A DNA stretch of 64,000 bases, taken from positions 1,054,001-1,118,000 of the forward strand of contig JANATF010000003.1 in the NCBI GenBank assembly GCA_029449245.1, written 5' to 3'. The position numbers and the translations under genes were made by a program. The stretch is from Mortierella alpina. Its lineage: Eukaryota; Mortierellomycota; Mortierellomycetes; Mortierellales; Mortierellaceae. The stretch's first letter is position 1; each line of letters starts with the position of its first letter. Positions 10,274 through 21,988 of this stretch are shown here, in pieces. Under the pieces are notes generated by a model. The model saw only the letters and a program-made list of their open reading frames with translations, ran no database searches and was not told where the DNA came from.

Positions 10274-10864
10274 CTTGGTCGAGACCTGCTCTATTTTTCA
10301 TCCCGCCCCACAATGGCTTCCAGCTCCATTCCATCAGCATCTTACTTAATCCTCTAGTTTTGCAGAGAATCCTTTAGAGCGCGAAAGTGTTCTAAATCTG
10401 TCAGATACGCTACATGTCAGGCTACATGTTCGCAAAGGTCAATAACTAACCTGATGCCGCGTCTCCAAGGATCTACCCGATAATAGAATTAGGGTGCACA
10501 GGCTAGGACCTGACTTCCCGACTTACCAGATTCATACGGTTGTCTTCCTAGGACCTAGATTATTTTTCTGATTGGATATTTCCCCCATCGGGCATTCAGA
10601 TCACTTCACCGGTGCACTTATGCGCTGTTTCGCGAGTGAAGCCAAGGCCTAAGAGAGTGATGTCGACCATGCATAATTATGCATCCTGCTCTTTTCCTTC
10701 GTGTTTTAACCATTGAGAACTCTGCCGCACTCCCCTACATACTCTCTCCCTTCGTGCCATCTCTCGACGTCTCTCTTCTATCCATCACCGCGTGTCCGGT
10801 TCTCTTCTTTCTATCTCCCCTTGTCCACTCCAGTCAAAGTCCAGGTTTCTCCTATCTCTGCTCC

Positions 10865-13800
10865 ATGGAGGAGGTCGTCATCCCCCAGGTCGTCAATGAC
10901 CAGGACTGGATTGACGGCCTGCCTTCCAGCATCACTCCCGCCCCCACCGCATTTTACTCTGACTTGCGTCGTCGGGCCACGCGTGCCTTGCGCGCTCCAT
11001 CGGTTTCCGATTGTCATGAAAGCAGCGAACGTGCCTTGCGAGCACTTCTACAGTCGGGCCTCGTGGTAGAGACAACTCCCAGCCAGCTCTCAGCTCTTCC
11101 TCACTACATCGCAGAGAAACTCCTCAACTACTCCCTTCGCCATGGCGCACCTTGTCCCTACCAATTCAGATTGGAGTTACCTAGCACATCGGTTTTGATT
11201 CCGACACGTAGCACATTCTTCCTTTGGCACCTTTCCAATCTTCTGGCATGCAATATTTTTCTGTTTTCTTCGCGTTCCAAGCCCGTCGCATTCACTCCAG
11301 CTGCCGTTACAACATGTACCATTGCTTTTTTTCATCGTATCAACTCATTCACCTCGATCAGCGAATTTTTGGTTCTGGTCCCCTCGAGGCATTTGGAGTG
11401 TCCAGGGCCGCTTCCTCTCCCTGCAGCGTCACCTCCCTACCAGAACCCTGTTCCTCGAGCATCCTTCAGAACCACCAGACGGCCGCAGCAACAGCGCACT
11501 GCAGCGGACGACAGCATTTTGACAGCTCCGACCTGCAAACGGGTTCTTAAACGAGCATTGTAAGTCTAGAGTTGAAATTGTTGATATTTTTATGAGAGCG
11601 ACCTTCTGATCAATTTGCTCTACATTTTCGTATTATGCAGCACCGAAATCATGGAGGAGCAAGCAGAGGCCCTCATTTCACCTGTCATGACTAAGAAAGT
11701 GAAGCTGACTCGAGGGCAGTCCGTGGGATCTAAACTGGCTCAGCTGAAGAAGACAAAGAAGGAGGATTTTGTCGCAAGGACTCGTCTGCCGAGAACCACG
11801 TACGACAAGGCAATGAGGATCGTCAGGGCACCCCCGTATGAACTGCCAGAGACATATCGACCTTCCCAGTTACGATCAACGTTGGAATCTCAGGTGGAAC
11901 CCTTGGCATGCTGGAAGGCGTCGCTCTCGCAATTCGATCTGATATGGAATAGGGTCAAAAATAGACTGGAGAAGGATGTAAGCAAACACCAAACTCAGCA
12001 ACCCGGTGCAGTTGAACCAGGAGCGACCTCGACAGCACAGGCAGGCACCGGTCAACAGAGACCAGAGCCAGAGACCAGGACATGCACTACAACTGTGTCG
12101 AAAATAATACGACTAGATTTGCGGGATCAGATGGACACCATCCTGGATTTACTGTGTGTGGCCCAGGAGCAGGTGACGGACATCATGATGTTCCTGTCCA
12201 TGATAGTCCTAAAGCATACTAGATTGGTAAGTGTTGGAAATGGTTGCTCCTGGCGTTCTATGTCCGTCCGTGTATAAGATGTACTCATCGCCACTGCACA
12301 ACCTGTACTGATAGCTTGCTGCTGGCGAACTGAGGCAAGATATGGTCGACGACACATTACTGGACGTCAAGACGCTGCTGCCCCCTGGGTGTGATTGGAA
12401 CAAGGATGTGCCTAGCACTATCAATGTTGCTCCACTACCTGACGACATCCTCGATAATGAAGACATGGAGCGGTTTTTTTCGCAGGACCACCTTCAGTAT
12501 TTGTATAGCCGACTTGTCGGCGCACAGCAGGGGAGCAAAGCCGATGAGGAGACAGCTCATCCACTTTGGCAAAGAGGACTGACCCTTGTGAAAAAAACAT
12601 CGGCTCTTGCACCCCCGCCGCCACTGGGGTTGTCGCACACGGTTACAGAGGCCCTCAGGGAATACACAACAGCCATATCGAATATGTGGGAGGGGCAAGT
12701 CTACAAGAAATGCCTTCGGTATCTCTGCAGGATCGCACTCCGATTATGGCTCGCCCCCTCAAAGGACAGGAAGATCAAGGAGATCACGCGAAGCGCCGCC
12801 GCTGCCAAAGTAAGAAGGAAGCAACAAAAAAAGCCTATGCCAAGAAAGCATTGGAAGAGGGGTGTCCGGCGGCTGTTTGACGATCTTGGGCATGTCCTTA
12901 AGAGACGACCCGCGGCTTGGCAGGATAAGGCGCGGAAAATTATCGATCAGCTGTCGTCCCTGGAAGAGCCGCAGCCATCCACTGGTAAACTAGAGAAACT
13001 GGATGAGCAAGTGGCCAAGTGCCAGCAGACGACACATTCCCCAATGCCAGCAGACCAGGACGAATACGACTGGGCGCGATTCCAAACTCTACTCAACAAA
13101 GGGGCAAGAACCGATATTGACGAACTCGAGAGAGCCGGTGAAGTGGATCAAACCTCTCCCTCGACCCCAGCAGCTTCCACTAAAGGTAAGAAATCTTCAT
13201 ACCGAAGCAGAAAGTGTATAGACATAGAATGAGCCATATTGATATTTTTGCATTAATTAGGGCCTCAAGAATCCTCAGCAGCACGATTGCGAGCATTAGA
13301 AGGTGTCCTGATGATGCTCATTGAGTCACCGCACATCACTCGTCACGTCAACGAAGGTTGGGTGCGTAAAACCGCGTTCAAAGGAGGAGACGCCTTCACC
13401 AAAGAGGAATGCAGAGTAGTTGCCATGTTGGCGAACACTCTCAGACCGTATGCACATCAGAAGGACAAGGGCCAGGCGAAGGGGCCAGGTCATGTGGCTC
13501 AGTGCGTAGCGATCGTCAGGATTGCCAACGTCGTACTCGACGGAACAGGTTACAGTCAGTTCTGCCAGAAGGATGCGCCCATAGTTTCTCCGGCGTCTCT
13601 GCATGGCCTTGCACTTGGGTCAGTAGGGATCTTTGAGGCCTTGTGCGCGAGAGAGGCTAACCGATTCGATATACGGGATGCAAGGAGCGATCCTCTCACC
13701 GACTACACGGATATCACGAGGCACCTCCCAAACAAGAGAGCGGTATTTGCAGCATTCTTTGACATGGCAACGATTGATCGAATCTGCGCCGATCATGGGC

Positions 13801-15777
13801 TCGAATTTGCAGATAGGTGAGTTGAGCCGATGATATTGCACTGCAGCACGCAAAGGGGCGAAAAAAAAGAGGGAACACATCACTAAAAATGTTGCCTTGA
13901 TAGGTTGACATTTGTCGATCGACATACACTTCATTTATCAGGGACGGTCATTCCACACGGCACAAGACGCAAGGGCCATCCATCGCACAGCATGTACGAC
14001 GAGAGAACCAAGAAAAAGAGACAGTCGGCCAAGCCATACTGGCGGTCTCAGTTTCTGGAGTCAGGACTCACCAAGGACGAAGTTGAGGCACAGGCCGTAT
14101 CGTCGCTGAGGCAGGTCAGACGTCAGGAAGCCCTCGTGAAGCCTCTGCGCCACGAAGTTCAGGAGAAGCAAGAGGTGCAGGACATGGCAAGCGGAAGGGT
14201 GAGGAAGGGGGAGTCAGGCGCATATGCAGATCTATACAATGCCAGGAGACCATTGAGGACCGCGCAAGTAAGGCTTGATGGTATGGAGATGGAGCTGAAA
14301 AGACTGAAGCAAGTGAACTACCGCTACAACAAAATGGCGAAAGCAGCAGAGGAAATCGCCGAGAGCAAGAGAACAAACAGTCATAGCAACGACGCCACAT
14401 CAACAGCAACGCCCACAATGACAACTCCAACATGGGACCACCGGGCCGTCGAGGACTCGACCAAATTCTTGGATCTCTCTTGCCTCACCAACTGTCAAGG
14501 AGAGAACCGAGCACTGGTCTTCAGCGGAACTGATTACGGGATCACGAAAATGAGTGAGACGATAGCTCTACCTCAAGCCAAGATAATGGCGCACTTGAAC
14601 AGATTCGAGGCTTTACGAGGTGAGTACAAAGATTTAACGTGTCACTCAAGAGGAAAATGAAAAAACACGAATACTCACTATTGTATTTGTTGATTTAGAT
14701 GTCGGTTGCGGCGAGCAACATGAACTGCAACAAATTCAGTCGCAGCAGCAGAGATCTCAGTCGCAAGAGCATTCCTCACAGATTCAACAACCCCCATCGG
14801 CAGCCAGGAAGCAGATGCTGAAGGCCATCAAGATGCCACGCAGTTTCAAGATCACGGCGCAGCAGTTAGATCAGATATCAAACACCCGCCAACTACAACA
14901 TCTGCGGCACCAGAATCTGGAGAAACGTGATGATGTGAAGCTCCAATACCGCAATATCAGCAACCGAGAAGCATCTTTGCACAAAGCCGACAGCATGCAG
15001 GAAATTGATCGTGCATACCGAGTGATTGCGCAGAGCCGAAGTGTCATTCGCGGCTTCGAGCACAGCCCAGCTTTACAAAAGGCCCGACGTCACCAGGAGC
15101 TCAGATCAAAGCGAGCGTGGGACGTCGTTGGAGCCATGGAGAGGGCTTATGTGAAGGAGCATGGGCAGGACGCCACAGGGGACGACGAGGCAGTGTCGAT
15201 CTCGGTAGTTGACGGCTGGTGCCAGTCGTGTCAAGTGCATCATGTTCCTCGAGGAGTTGATGCCAAGGAGTTTGCATTCTCCAGACAATGCCCGAAAGCT
15301 TCTGTTCAGGTCGCGCCGGTGCTCATCATTGGAGACAAGGGAACAGGCGTCGGCAGCCGGCTGAAGGGTCACTCTCGCCGCGGCGGAAAGAGGATGAGGA
15401 ACGTTCACCGGCGCAACTGCACCGTCGCCATCCATGATGAATTTCGAACTAGCAAAGTTTGCGCTTTTTGCCACGGAGCAGTCGCCCTCGCCAGATCAAG
15501 GCGACTCAAGGACGGCAACATTATGGTGAGGAGGGTGAATGGCACCGTCGAGTGTACAAACCCGAAATGTATATCGTTTCTCTGCGGTTACACAATGAAG
15601 GCTCGAGACCCCCACTCCGCCCTCGCCATACTGATGTCAGGAACCTCCGTCCTGGAGTCACCTTCAAGACAGCCTCTGGACGCCTTCTCCCGAAGCACAA
15701 CACCAAGAACACCAGCATTTTCTGGATCCAAACCCGCCACCCACATCCACGTGGATGCAAGGATGGCTCCCCACTGA
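10865..15777 (+). CDS. Fanzor-like RuvC nuclease A (six exons)
   Basis: Transposon-encoded relative of TnpB/Fanzor RNA-guided nucleases. Exons: 10865-11559, 11641-12226, 12315-13185, 13261-13816, 13904-14619, 14699-15777; all phases agree and give 1500 residues. The first ~1100 residues are an unrecognised, mostly helical region, shared exon by exon with gene B. The nuclease half carries RuvC-I as SGTDYG (D1113), a GDKGTG block where RuvC-II normally sits, HDEFRTSK with the shifted glutamate E1389, a zinc ribbon (CAFC ... CTNPKC), and RuvC-III as RDPHSA (D1445). The triad looks intact. The start was chosen to match gene B (MEEVVIP vs METLMES). Fanzor proteins cut DNA using a guide RNA encoded next to the gene; activity here is inferred. 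Confidence 0.82.
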
Positions 15778-15967
15778 GGGGTTTATGTAAGTCGAATGAG
15801 TGTCGGCTCTTAAAAACTGTGAACCTTTAGTCTCACGACTAACTTTGTTTCTTGCACTTTTTAATGAAAGGCACAATAATACCAGAAACAAAATTAGTCG
15901 TGAGATTAAAGGTTCACAGGTTTCAAACCGCGACTTTTTTCATAGACATTCGACTTACATAAACCTC
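15778..15967. other. Central palindrome with a conserved 3' non-coding block
   Basis: The 3' flanks of genes A and B are inverted copies of each other. Two blocks are almost unchanged: GTTTATGTAAGTCGAATG (identical in both arms) and a 36-bp block running from CTGTGAACC to TTTGTTTCT with two differences. The stretch between them varies. The dyad closes on 15854-15883, which holds the 26-bp element terminus. Such conservation beside much more diverged coding sequence suggests a functional element, such as a guide-RNA scaffold or element end, or local gene conversion. Confidence 0.8.
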
Positions 15968-18900
15968 TCACTGAGGAGCCATCCTTGCATCCTTATGGAT
16001 GTGGGTGGCGGGTCTTGCTCCAGAAGATGGTCTGGCGTTATTGGTGCTGGGGTTTCGCAAGAAAACCTCAAGTGGCTGTCTTGCCGGCGACTGAAGGACT
16101 GACGTTCCTGACATCAGAATAGCTAGCGCCGAGTGTGGATCCCGAGCTCTCATAGTATATCCGCACCGGAAGGATATGCACTCGGGGTTCGTGCATTCGA
16201 TAGTCCCATTCACATTCCTGATGATGACGTTCCCATCCTTTATCCTCCTTGATCTGGCTAGGGAAACCGTTCCATGACAGAGCGCACAAACCTTACTCGT
16301 ACGAAACTCATCGTGAATGATGACGGTGCAGAATCTCCTGTGGTTCCTGCGCATCTTGGCTCCACCTCTGCGCGCATGACCACCAATGCGGCTCCCGACG
16401 CCGGTCCCTTTATCCCCGATGATGGTGATCGGCAGCACCTTGGCGTTATCCCGAGGGCATGACAGACGGGCACGAAACATGTTCTGTTCAATGACGGGTA
16501 CGTGGTGGCATTTGCATCGTTCACACCAGCCATCGGAGGCCAAGACCGTCGAGGACGGCGCTGAGGAGCCGCTTCTTTGGTCTAAGCGTTGATGCAGCAG
16601 AATATAGTTATATAATTTTTCTACCATCAAGACAAATTACCCAGGAAGCAGTTGGTTTGGCAATTGCATTTACCTTGTCCTACTTGTTGCACATAACGAC
16701 GCTCCTCAGCTGCAACCACGTCCCAAGCTCTCTTGGACCGTAGCTCTTGGTTGTGGCGCTGCTTGATCAAGGAGTGGCTGTGCTCGAATTCTCTTAGAAT
16801 GGGACGGTTCATCTTTTGGATGGCAAAGGCGCGATCGACGTGCTCCAGGGTGGCTGCATTCTTGAGCGACGCCTCTCGTGTGCTGATGTTCTTGAGAGAC
16901 TCGGACACTCCTGCATTGCCTGGCCTTTTTAGGGCACGCTGGCGATCCTTGACCAACTTCCTCGTATGAGATATGCTATCCAGTTGTTGTGCTGTGATCT
17001 TATGCGACCTGGGCATCTTGATAGCCTCCCGAATTTCCTTCCTTGTTGCGTCCTTTAACCCCTGCGCCTGTCCCTCTGTTTGCTCCTGTGTCTGCTCCTG
17101 TGTGTGATCCATGCCTAATACACATCATGGGTCTGTTAGCATCTTATACTTGACCTGCCCTGGTCTTAATATCCTTTAGAACGTACCGTATAGAGCCTGA
17201 AAGCGATTGAGATGGTTTTGAATTCCTGCATAGGACATAGCGACAGTCTCGCTCATCTTAGAAACGCCATAATCCGTGCCGCTCCAGGCTAGTACATGGC
17301 CGTCCGGGACTCGAAGCTGACTAATATCAAGGAATTTTGACGAATCTTCTACCGTGGGCCTCTCGGGGGTCGGAATGGTCATGGACGGGGTAGAACTTGT
17401 AGCCGTATCCTGATTGGAACCAGTAGTGTTGCTGTGACGCATCTTGCCCGCCGCCTCCGACATCTTGTTGAGTCGGTACCAGTGCTGGCGGAGCCGCTTC
17501 AAATCCTGGTCCTCCTGCAGAAGGCTCGTACGCTTTTCTCTAAGGCTTTGTCGTGCAGCTACGAGTTCCGCATAGGCTCCTGGCTGTTGCTTCTTGACAC
17601 GCCAGCTAGCGGCATCCTGCCTTGCCTGCCTGACCTCGACCTCTTGGCGGAGTGGCTTGATCGCTGCCTCCTTGGTCCTAAGCTCCCTCGCGGCCTGCAA
17701 TGCAAGGCGATCCACCTCATCCTTGGTATAATCGGAGTTGATGAATTCCTGCCTCCATTTCCTGGCTGCTGTCTTACGACCGTCCTGTTTCTTCCGCTTG
17801 TCATATTGACTGGTTACGGGGTGGCCTGTCCGAGTAGCTTCTCCTAGGTGGCCACCGTGCTTTACTTGCTCTCCCACTAGACGGACCGTGAAGCGATTGA
17901 CAAACACCACCCTACAAAACAGTGCTAGCATTAATACACACCTTGAGAGATTTCCAACACTGAGCAAGTAGACCATAACGTATGGGCTTCAAGCCTACCT
18001 GTTCGCAAAAACCAAGCCATGATCGTGGCACTTGGCATCGATTGTTTCCAGATCAAAGAACGAGCCGAATACCACTCTTTTGTTTCCAGGAACAGTTGTG
18101 ATGTCGGTATAATTGCTGAGCATGCCGTCGTTGATGTCCCGGATATCAAAGTGACCAGAGGTTCGTGCGCACAATGTCTCGTAAATACCCACTGAGCCCA
18201 AAGCAAGGCCATGTAGCGAGGACGGAGACACGGTTGGGGATTCAAGCTGAGTGAACTGAGAATAGCCAGTACCCATCAAGAACGTGTTCGCGATCCTCAC
18301 CAATGCTGCATAATTGGCGACATGAGCCTGCGCATCCTCATAATAACCGTCGTCCTTGCTCCTCCTTTTGGGTGTGAACGGACGGAGCATCGTGGCCAAC
18401 CGAGCTACTGCCTCGCACTCATCACTGGTGAAGCGCTGGCCCTTGTACGCGCATTTTTGAACCCAATTGCTATCAACAACATCGTTCTCGATGTGAGGGG
18501 ACTCGACGAGCATAATCAGCACGGATTCCAATGCGCGTAGTCGATTCGATGAAGCCTCGCCACCTAAAAAAGCATGAAGATGTAAGTCAGAATCCCTCGT
18601 TGCACCTTGTCCGTGTTTTTCGCACATCGCAATGCCTCTTACCAGGGCCATTTTCGTCATTAGTCATCAAATCTTGATGCACAGACCAGGCACCCTCTGC
18701 GTCAGATTCGATTCCAGTCTTTGAATCCAGGCCGAGCTCGTTCAAGCAAACTTCGATTTTCATGATGCGCTGTTGAGAAGGCTCTGGCTCTTTTAAATCC
18801 CTGATCGACTTGCATATATCCTTGATGCGCTGTGCTGTCATCGGTCGGCGCTGGTCGCCCAGCTCGTCGAAAAGACCTTTGATCCTTGTCTTCCACTGCC

Positions 18901-20874
18901 TGTTCGTGAGCTCAGCCCTCTTTGCCTGCCTCTGTTGCTTCTCCTGTTTGCGCAACTTAGCCTTTTTCTTCCATGCTTTCACATTTTTGTCGATCGTCGG
19001 GGCGAGCTGAAGGCGGAGGGCAATTCTGCATAAGTATCGAAGAACCTTCTTGTACATCCTTCCGTCCCACATGTTGCCCAGGGCCGCTGAGAACTCTCGT
19101 ATGGCCTCGACGATAGTGTGAGACATGCCTGGGAGAGGATCAGGGACTTGCTCCAAGTCGGAGGCTGCCTGAACGAGATGAACTCCTCTCTCCCACAGAG
19201 CATGAGGGTCCTTCGCATTGGCATCGACCTCAACCACCTCCTGATCGTTTCTTCCTGCTTGTTGCGTCCCCATCAGTCTTGCAAATATGAACTGCATATG
19301 GTCCTGACTAAAAAACCTGGCTAAGTCGCCTTGCTTTGATGCCAGGGATTCTTGCAAATTAAATGGCAGAGGCGCAACCCTAATTTTGGAAGGGATGCTC
19401 TCGTCCCACTCAAACTCTGACGGAACCAAGGACCTGACATCAAATTCTGTCGATTCATTGTTGATTCCTTCATATAGTTGACCTTCGGCCAGCTATCATT
19501 CGCGACAAAAATATATATAAATCAGGTCATGGCCCATAGTCGAGGTTATAGACATCAAAAGGCAAGAACCGCATCAACACTCACCAGCAGATACAGTTTT
19601 TGGGCTGTGATTGCCAGATACGTAATGATGTCGGTGACCTTCTCCTGAGCCTCCGAGAGAAGCCTTAGAATGGTCTCCTGCTCCGCTCCAAGATCAGGCC
19701 GTATGATAGAGCTGAGTGTGGTTGTACAAGTTCGCAACTCCTTTTGAAAATCCTCGACCCCGTCGGAGGCCGCAGCAGAGGGTTGTACAACCTTCTTCCC
19801 TAACCGCTTTTCCACTCTGATCCAGGTAGAGTCGTACCTCTCCAACGCCTCTTTCCAACCGTCCATTGGTATGATCTGAGATTCGACCTTGGCCCTTAGC
19901 TGGTGCGGCCGGTACCCCCCCGAGAGACCATACTTGCTCCTTGCTATATCCATGACCTTGGTGTACGAGCCTCGTGGAACCTGGTCGTGTGACTCGAGGT
20001 CTAGGCGCGTTGCGTCCTTCAGCTCTGCCAGTTTAGACTCTCTTGAATCGCCTCTTTTGAATCGCTGCCGTTTCATGATTGGTGCCATTCCTTTCTCAAT
20101 CTGTTCTTCCATGAAATCGTTGCTACGGTCATCAAAAGAACTATATTAACATACAGATTGATCAGATGTGATTTATTGCTCTGTCCATGCAGCAACTTAC
20201 AAAGCCCTTGCGAATGCTCGCTTGCATACGGGACCGGTGAGGCACGAGTCATCTTCCCTGGCTCTTGACTGAATCCTTCGCGGTACATCTCTGAAGGTTG
20301 CTGGACTGATGGGGTTGGTGTACTGTGATGCCTCCGTCTGTTGGACCTCCATGACACAAGGCACATGATTCGAGGCGGTGAGGACAACGAACTGGCTGAT
20401 GGACGTGTAGGAGCTGATACCATGGAAGAAAGCAACTGTGCGAGTGGCATTTTCTGGGCTGAACAAGATAGGCTTGGCGCGAGAGGAGAAGATGAAGATA
20501 TTGCAGCGGAGGACGATGGAAAGTCGGAGGAAGAAAAATCGGCTTCGTTCGGGGATTTTGAAGGTACGATCGCCGATCCTCAACGTGAAGTTGTGTGGGC
20601 AAGGCCGTTTGTTGATTGAGGAAAAGTTGAGAAGGCTGGCAATGTAGTGGGACAGTTCTGAAGATGTGCCAGACACCGCACTCATCTCTGTCGCTAGGCC
20701 AAACTGCAGCAGATTTCTCATGGCGAGCTGGCAATCCTCATTTTGAGATGCTGCGAGGGGATGTTGAAGTGCAAGGGAGGCTCGTTGATATAGCACAGAG
20801 TCATCGTGCATGCCCTCTGGAGCCGCCTTTATCCATGGTTCATCGTCATCAACGCTTTCCATTAAAGTCTCCAT
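15968..20874 (-). CDS. Fanzor-like RuvC nuclease B (seven exons)
   Basis: Diverged paralogue of gene A on the opposite strand. Exons, 5' to 3': 20874-20201, 20122-19585, 19492-18643, 18563-17999, 17911-17187, 17114-16674, 16581-15968; phases agree and give 1468 residues. All five introns of gene A are matched in position and phase. B has one more, 16673-16582 (92 bp), in the last exon. RuvC-I is SGTDYG (D1089), followed by IIGDKGTG, then HDEFRTSK (E1356), a zinc ribbon (CALC ... CTNPEC) and RARDPHSA. All key residues are kept, with no stop or frameshift, so the gene may be functional. An in-frame ATG at 20958 could add 28 residues; 20874 is preferred by match to A. Confidence 0.82.
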
Positions 20875-21205
20875 GTGGATCAGTAAGTTGGCAGAAACGA
20901 ATAAAGCCGGTTTGAAGTTGAGTAGGCAGCGAGAAAGTGAATGAAAGTAGAAATCCAAGAGGAAAAAGGCTACGCTGGGCTAAGCACAAGCTTTCATCAG
21001 AAAATTTTGTCTGATGAAAACGAAAGGCAAATATCATAGGAGTTTCATGAGTCGCGCCGAACAGATACGCGACACACAGCAAAGTCCTACTTGCGCGCAC
21101 TGTTATAGATCGGGCAAGCCGCTCTTGTAGTTTGCGATAGTTCCTTATGGAATGCTAGTGCGCCGATGAGAGGAGCAACGCTCGCTTGGCCAGTCGCTCG
21201 TGAAT

Positions 21206-21278
21206 TTCAAGCGAATAGCGCTCGTAGCGCTAGTAAATAATTTTTTATGGAAGCACTTTTTATTGAAAGGCACAATAA
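21206..21278 (-). repeat. Right terminal inverted repeat
   Basis: Inverted counterpart of 10202-10273, with the same outer GGCACAATAA end and the same inner palindrome-like core. The next dinucleotide is TG rather than TA, so the target duplication seen at the left and middle ends is not preserved here. Confidence 0.92.
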
Positions 21279-21988
21279 TGGTCCTACTCAAAGCTCGTTA
21301 TTATTATTAATTAAATAAATAATCCTTGCACTTGAGGGGATGGTCTCGTCGTTCCGTTCCATTCCTGCATACATCGAAAAGCGTCGTGAACTCAGCTTCC
21401 ACCAGGTTTTTGCAGTCTCATATTCAAAGCCGGAGTTGCCGCCTACATAGAGATGAGCGATTAATATATGAGTATGGGGCGAGCAGTGTAGCCGCAAAAG
21501 CGCTGGCATTCCTAACGCTCAAATATCAACACTCGGGTGCAGTAATTGTCGTAATGCACTTAAGGGATGAAGTAAGGTAGTCTCTTAGTGCGAGCCGAGG
21601 ATGTCCGGGCGGACGAATGGCTGAGGATATTGTTTTCGACGGTGGCCCTATTGTTCGCTCTTATAAGCGCATAATCCTAAATACTGAAGCACCTCCAGTC
21701 CCATGAATCAATAGTACCTTGGGGGGGGGGGAGAACGAAGCTACATAAGCAAGGGCGGCAAGCTACACATGCCTGGCTTCAACCATGGGCACATCGCGAC
21801 GACCGCATCTGAAGTTGTGATAGATTTATCAGTAGCCACTGGCGGGCGCGCGTATTTGAGGTTAGGCTTTCTTATTAACACGCAGACACACACACACACC
21901 TTATCTCTCTCTCCCTCTCTCTCTCTCTCACTCTCACTCTCACTCTCTATCTCTATCTCCCTCTACCAAATCGCTACCGTTACACAGT
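21279..21988. other. Spacer with a G tract and CA/CT microsatellites before gene C
   Basis: No gene recognised. Contents: an A/T-rich stretch (about 21297-21330), a run of ten G at about 21722, a CA repeat (about 21888-21900) and a long CT repeat (about 21903-21965) ending 25-30 bp before the gene C start. Pyrimidine-rich leaders like this precede several genes in the window. Confidence 0.7.

Larger units (their letters stand above)
10202..21278. mobile_element. TIR-bounded element carrying two tail-to-tail Fanzor-like genes
   Basis: Both ends carry inverted copies of one ~73-bp terminal repeat. The outer 26 bp of the left end (10202-10227) recur as an exact inverted copy in the middle (15854-15879). 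Left and middle copies are flanked by TA, so 10202-15879 alone looks like a complete element with a TA target duplication. The right half (15880-21278) carries a second, inverted gene and its own outer terminus, flanked by TG. Its inner end has no separate terminus. The whole is either two elements sharing the central end or one palindromic composite. TA targets are shared by Tc1/mariner-like and other families, but no DDE transposase was seen. Confidence 0.85.

Noticed and set aside
10865-11559. OTU-protease-like reading of the N-terminal exon of genes A and B
   Set aside because: A segment (RLSIVLRCNIFIFSSR) faintly recalls that fold, but no Asp-Gly-x-Cys motif or paired catalytic His is visible.
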